64,000 nt of DNA from JAPHTQ01 sp050288165 (GTDB lineage Bacteria > Pseudomonadota > Gammaproteobacteria > Thiohalomonadales > Thiohalomonadaceae), in the NCBI GenBank assembly GCA_050288165.1, contig JBNKDG010000010.1, positions 1 through 64,000 of the forward strand, read 5' to 3'. Under the pieces are notes generated by a model. The model was not told the origin of the DNA and did not search any database. It saw nothing but the letters and a program-made list of their open reading frames with translations. This document shows, piece after piece, positions 61,415 through 64,000 of the stretch. The first letter of the stretch is position 1; each line of letters begins with the position of its first letter. A program made the translations under genes and the position numbers.

Positions 61415-63724
61415 ATGAGTAAAAACCTCGTTATCGTGGAATCGCCCGCCAAGGCGAAGACCATCAAAAAATATCTCGGTAAAGACTTCGAGGTACTGGC
61501 CTCCTACGGCCATGTGCGCGACCTGTTGCCCAAAGAGGGTGCGGTCGATACCGACAATGACTTCGCCATGAAGTATCAGGTGATCGACAAAAACGGCAAG
61601 CATGTCGATGCCATCGCCAAGGCGATCAAAAAGGCCGACGCCCTCTACCTCGCCACTGACCCGGACCGCGAAGGTGAGGCGATCTCCTGGCATCTGCTGG
61701 AGATCCTGAAAGGCAAAAAACTGCTCAAGGACAAGACCGTCGGTCGTGTGGTGTTCCATGAGATCACCAAGCGTGCGATCCGCGAGGCGGTGGAACATCC
61801 GCGCGATCTCTCGATGGAACTGGTCAACGCGCAGCAGGCGCGTCGCGCCCTCGACTATCTGGTCGGTTTTAATCTCTCGCCGTTATTATGGAAGAAGATC
61901 CGTCGCGGTCTCTCCGCCGGACGGGTGCAGAGTCCAGCGTTGCGCCTGATCGTCGAGCGCGAAGAAGAGATCGAACGTTTTGTTGCCCGTGAATACTGGA
62001 GCGTCGAGGCCGACGTCAGCAGCAAGGGACAGAACTTCAACGCCAAACTGATCCAGTTCGAAGGGGAGAAGGTCGAACAGTTCACCATCGACAACAGCGA
62101 GCGCGCCGATCAGGTGGAAGCCGCCCTGCTCAGTGAAGCGGAAGGCAAGCTGATCGTCACCCAGGTGGTGAAGAAGCAGCGCAAGCGTAATCCGGCAGCG
62201 CCGTTTACCACCTCGACCCTGCAGCAGGAGGCGTCACGCAAACTCGGTTTTACCGCGCAGCGCACCATGCGCACCGCGCAGCAACTTTATGAAGGTATCG
62301 ACATCGGCGGCGATACCGTCGGTCTCATTACCTACATGCGTACCGACTCGGTCAACCTGGCCGCTGAGGCGTTGGAAGAACTGCGCGACTTTATCGCCAA
62401 ACGTTACGGTAGCGACAACCTGCCGCCTGAAGCACGCATGTTCAAAACCAAATCGAAGAACGCCCAGGAAGCGCACGAAGCGATCCGCCCCACCTCCGCA
62501 GAGCGGGTACCGGAATCGATTCAGGGTCACCTCTCCAAGGATCAATATCGTCTCTATGAACTGATCTGGAAACGTACCGTCGCCTGCCAGATGGTTCACG
62601 CCACCCTTGATACCGTAGCGGTGGACCTGAATGCCGGTGAAGGCAATATTTTCCGCGCCAACGGTTCCACCATCGTTCATCCCGGTTTCATGGCGGTCTA
62701 TCAGGAGAGCTTCGATGACGCCAAGGATAAGGAAGACGACAACAAACTGTTGCCGAAGCTGCTGGAGGGCGAAAAGGTCGAACTGATCGCGATTCGTCCC
62801 GAACAGCATTTCACCGAACCACCGCCGCGCTTCTCCGAGGCGAGCCTGGTCAAGGCGCTGGAAGAGTTCGGCATCGGTCGTCCCTCCACCTACGCCAGCA
62901 TCATCTCCACCCTGCAGGCGCGCGAATATGTAGAGATGGACAAGCGCCGCTTTATTCCTACCGATGTGGGTCGGGTGGTGAATAAATTCCTCACCAACCA
63001 CTTCACCCAGTACGTCGATTACGACTTCACCGCCAAACTGGAAGACGAGCTCGATGCGGTCTCCCGCGGTGAAGAGGAGTGGGTGCCGCTGATGCACCGC
63101 TTCTGGAAGCCATTCAAGACACTGGTGGACGACAAGGAGCAGAGCGTTTCGCGCAAGGAAGTGACCCAGGAGGAGATGGACGAGGCGTGCCCGCAGTGCG
63201 GCAAGCCGTTGGCGATCCGTCTCGGTCGTCGTGGCCGTTTTGTCGGCTGCACCGGTTTCCCCGACTGCGACTACACCCGCAACCTCGGTGATGACAAAGA
63301 TGCGAAGAGCGAACCGGAAGTGGTCGAAGGTCGTGATTGCCCCGAGTGCGGCAAGCCGCTGCTGATCCGTGAAGGTCGTTACGGCAAGTTTATCGGTTGC
63401 AGTGGCTATCCCGATTGCAAACACATCGAACCGCTGGAGCAACCGGAAGATACCGGGGTGAAGTGTCCCAAATGCGGCAAGGGCACCATGCTCCGGCGTA
63501 AGTCCCGCCGCGGCAAAATTTTCTTCTCCTGTTCCACCTATCCTGACTGTGATTACGCTGTGTGGAACGAACCGATCGACGAACCCTGTCCCGATTGCGG
63601 CTGGCCGATCCTCACCATTAAGACCACTCGCAGCAAGGGCACGGAAAAAGTCTGTCCGCAGAAGGAGTGCGGCTTTGCCGAACCCTATGAAAAAGTCGAA
63701 GAGACTGAAGACGAAAAAGATTAA
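61415..63724 (+). CDS. topA: DNA topoisomerase I
   Basis: 769 residues. Toprim domain with IVESPAKAKTIKKYLG and DPDREGEAIS; the active-site tyrosine is in ITYMRTDS. Four C-terminal zinc-type Cys4 clusters begin near 585 (CPQCGKPL, CPECGKPL, CPKCGKG, CPDCGWP). It relaxes negative supercoils. It is somewhat shorter than the E. coli enzyme (865). Its TAA stop overlaps the first base of a 9-bp repeat array. Confidence 0.98.
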   Translation: MSKNLVIVESPAKAKTIKKYLGKDFEVLASYGHVRDLLPKEGAVDTDNDFAMKYQVIDKNGKHVDAIAKAIKKADALYLATDPDREGEAISWHLLEILKGKKLLKDKTVGRVVFHEITKRAIREAVEHPRDLSMELVNAQQARRALDYLVGFNLSPLLWKKIRRGLSAGRVQSPALRLIVEREEEIERFVAREYWSVEADVSSKGQNFNAKLIQFEGEKVEQFTIDNSERADQVEAALLSEAEGKLIVTQVVKKQRKRNPAAPFTTSTLQQEASRKLGFTAQRTMRTAQQLYEGIDIGGDTVGLITYMRTDSVNLAAEALEELRDFIAKRYGSDNLPPEARMFKTKSKNAQEAHEAIRPTSAERVPESIQGHLSKDQYRLYELIWKRTVACQMVHATLDTVAVDLNAGEGNIFRANGSTIVHPGFMAVYQESFDDAKDKEDDNKLLPKLLEGEKVELIAIRPEQHFTEPPPRFSEASLVKALEEFGIGRPSTYASIISTLQAREYVEMDKRRFIPTDVGRVVNKFLTNHFTQYVDYDFTAKLEDELDAVSRGEEEWVPLMHRFWKPFKTLVDDKEQSVSRKEVTQEEMDEACPQCGKPLAIRLGRRGRFVGCTGFPDCDYTRNLGDDKDAKSEPEVVEGRDCPECGKPLLIREGRYGKFIGCSGYPDCKHIEPLEQPEDTGVKCPKCGKGTMLRRKSRRGKIFFSCSTYPDCDYAVWNEPIDEPCPDCGWPILTIKTTRSKGTEKVCPQKECGFAEPYEKVEETEDEKD

Positions 63725-63884
63725 CCACGAAGTACACGAAGATCACGAAGGGGTAATGATTAAAGAGTTACGTTACGTATTCTTAAACACTATTTTTCCA
63801 TTAGTGCTTACCCATTGAATACTGCCTGCAAAAAAGCGAAGTTATTACCTTGTTTTACTTCGTGCTCTTCGTGTCCTTCGTGGT
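63724..63884. repeat. Facing arrays of 9-bp units between topA and purE
   Basis: The left array is ACCACGAAG, TACACGAAG, ATCACGAAG (63724-63750), starting on the topA stop codon. The right array is CTTCGTGCT, CTTCGTGTC, CTTCGTGGT (63858-63884), the reverse complement of the same unit. The outermost units pair perfectly. The 107-bp centre holds no gene; GGTAAT and ATTACC inside it extend the pairing. Confidence 0.85.
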
Positions 63885-63929
63885 GAAATGTTTTAAATTG
63901 ATGAACACGCTTTTTGGAGAATAACCGCC

Positions 63930-64000
63930 ATGAGCAAGCCGTTTGTTGCCATCCTGATGGGATCGGATTCTGACCTGCCGACCATGCAGTCGACCATCTC
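63930..64000 (+). CDS. purE: N5-carboxyaminoimidazole ribonucleotide mutase PurE, 5' part
   Basis: The window ends after 23 codons. The start MSKPFVAILMGSDSDLPTMQ has the class I PurE phosphate-binding motif MGSDSD. GGAGA lies ten bases upstream. PurE acts in purine synthesis, normally next to PurK, which would lie outside the window. Confidence 0.93.
   Translation, partial: MSKPFVAILMGSDSDLPTMQSTI

Overview
The window is a contiguous piece of a gammaproteobacterial chromosome. The evidence is the gene order mnmG-rsmG-parA-parB-atpIBEFHAGDC-glmU-glmS (the usual origin-proximal block in this class), the order def-fmt-rsmB-DUF4390-ntrYX-trkAH read on one strand, and dprA-smg-topA-purE. The signalling genes and a redox operon resemble those of free-living, respiring (possibly sulfur-oxidising) members, but I cannot name a genus. 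One sigma-28-type promoter, a PilZ flagellar-brake protein and a chemoreceptor suggest a motile cell.

Layout. 1-12.3 kb: signalling and TonB-linked uptake. It holds a partial GAF-PAS sensor, a small HhH protein, a BvgS-like hybrid kinase with two periplasmic binding domains followed by an HD-GYP response regulator, then a tight six-gene unit (RstA/RstB-like two-component pair, TonB-dependent receptor, ExbB, ExbD, TonB). 12.4-14.6 kb: a second TonB-dependent receptor on the other strand. 15.0-17.35 kb: a thiol-redox/ECF-sigma cassette of peroxiredoxin, two thioredoxin-like proteins, sigma factor and a 57-residue zinc anti-sigma, with two matching candidate ECF promoters. 17.4-19.1 kb: an ACT/V4R-like protein and a YcgR-like PilZ protein. 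19.2-34.3 kb: the housekeeping block, preceded by a 163-bp foldback element. The F1Fo operon has a clear sigma-70 promoter and a clear terminator.

34.3-39.9 kb is an accessory segment directly downstream of glmS, the position used by Tn7-type elements. It is AT-richer and holds a HEPN-motif-bearing hypothetical protein, an IS3-family element with an A6G frameshift site, a truncated gene remnant, a lipoprotein, an exported protein with an odd HExxxH motif, a GNAT, and a 19-bp direct repeat pair. No Tn7 genes are seen.

39.9-46.8 kb: a GST-like protein, an active-looking diguanylate cyclase, and a five-gene operon that I consider the most interesting system here. It encodes a His-rich membrane-anchored periplasmic protein, a NapH-like ferredoxin-type membrane protein, a 2-hydroxyacyl-CoA-dehydratase/double-cubane-cluster-type protein, its ATP-dependent activator, and a DsbD/CcdA-like cysteine-bearing membrane protein. 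46.8-58.4 kb is read leftward: chemoreceptor, TrkH, TrkA, NtrX (lacking GAFTGA), NtrY, DUF4390, RsmB, Fmt, Def. 58.6 kb to the end: LysM protein, DprA, Smg, TopA and the first 23 codons of PurE.

A recurrent structural theme is three intergenic elements, at the ends of mnmG, atpC and topA, each built as two facing arrays of short units of period 8, 7 and 9 bp respectively. One of them rewrites the C-terminus of MnmG and lies against the rsmG ribosome-binding site.
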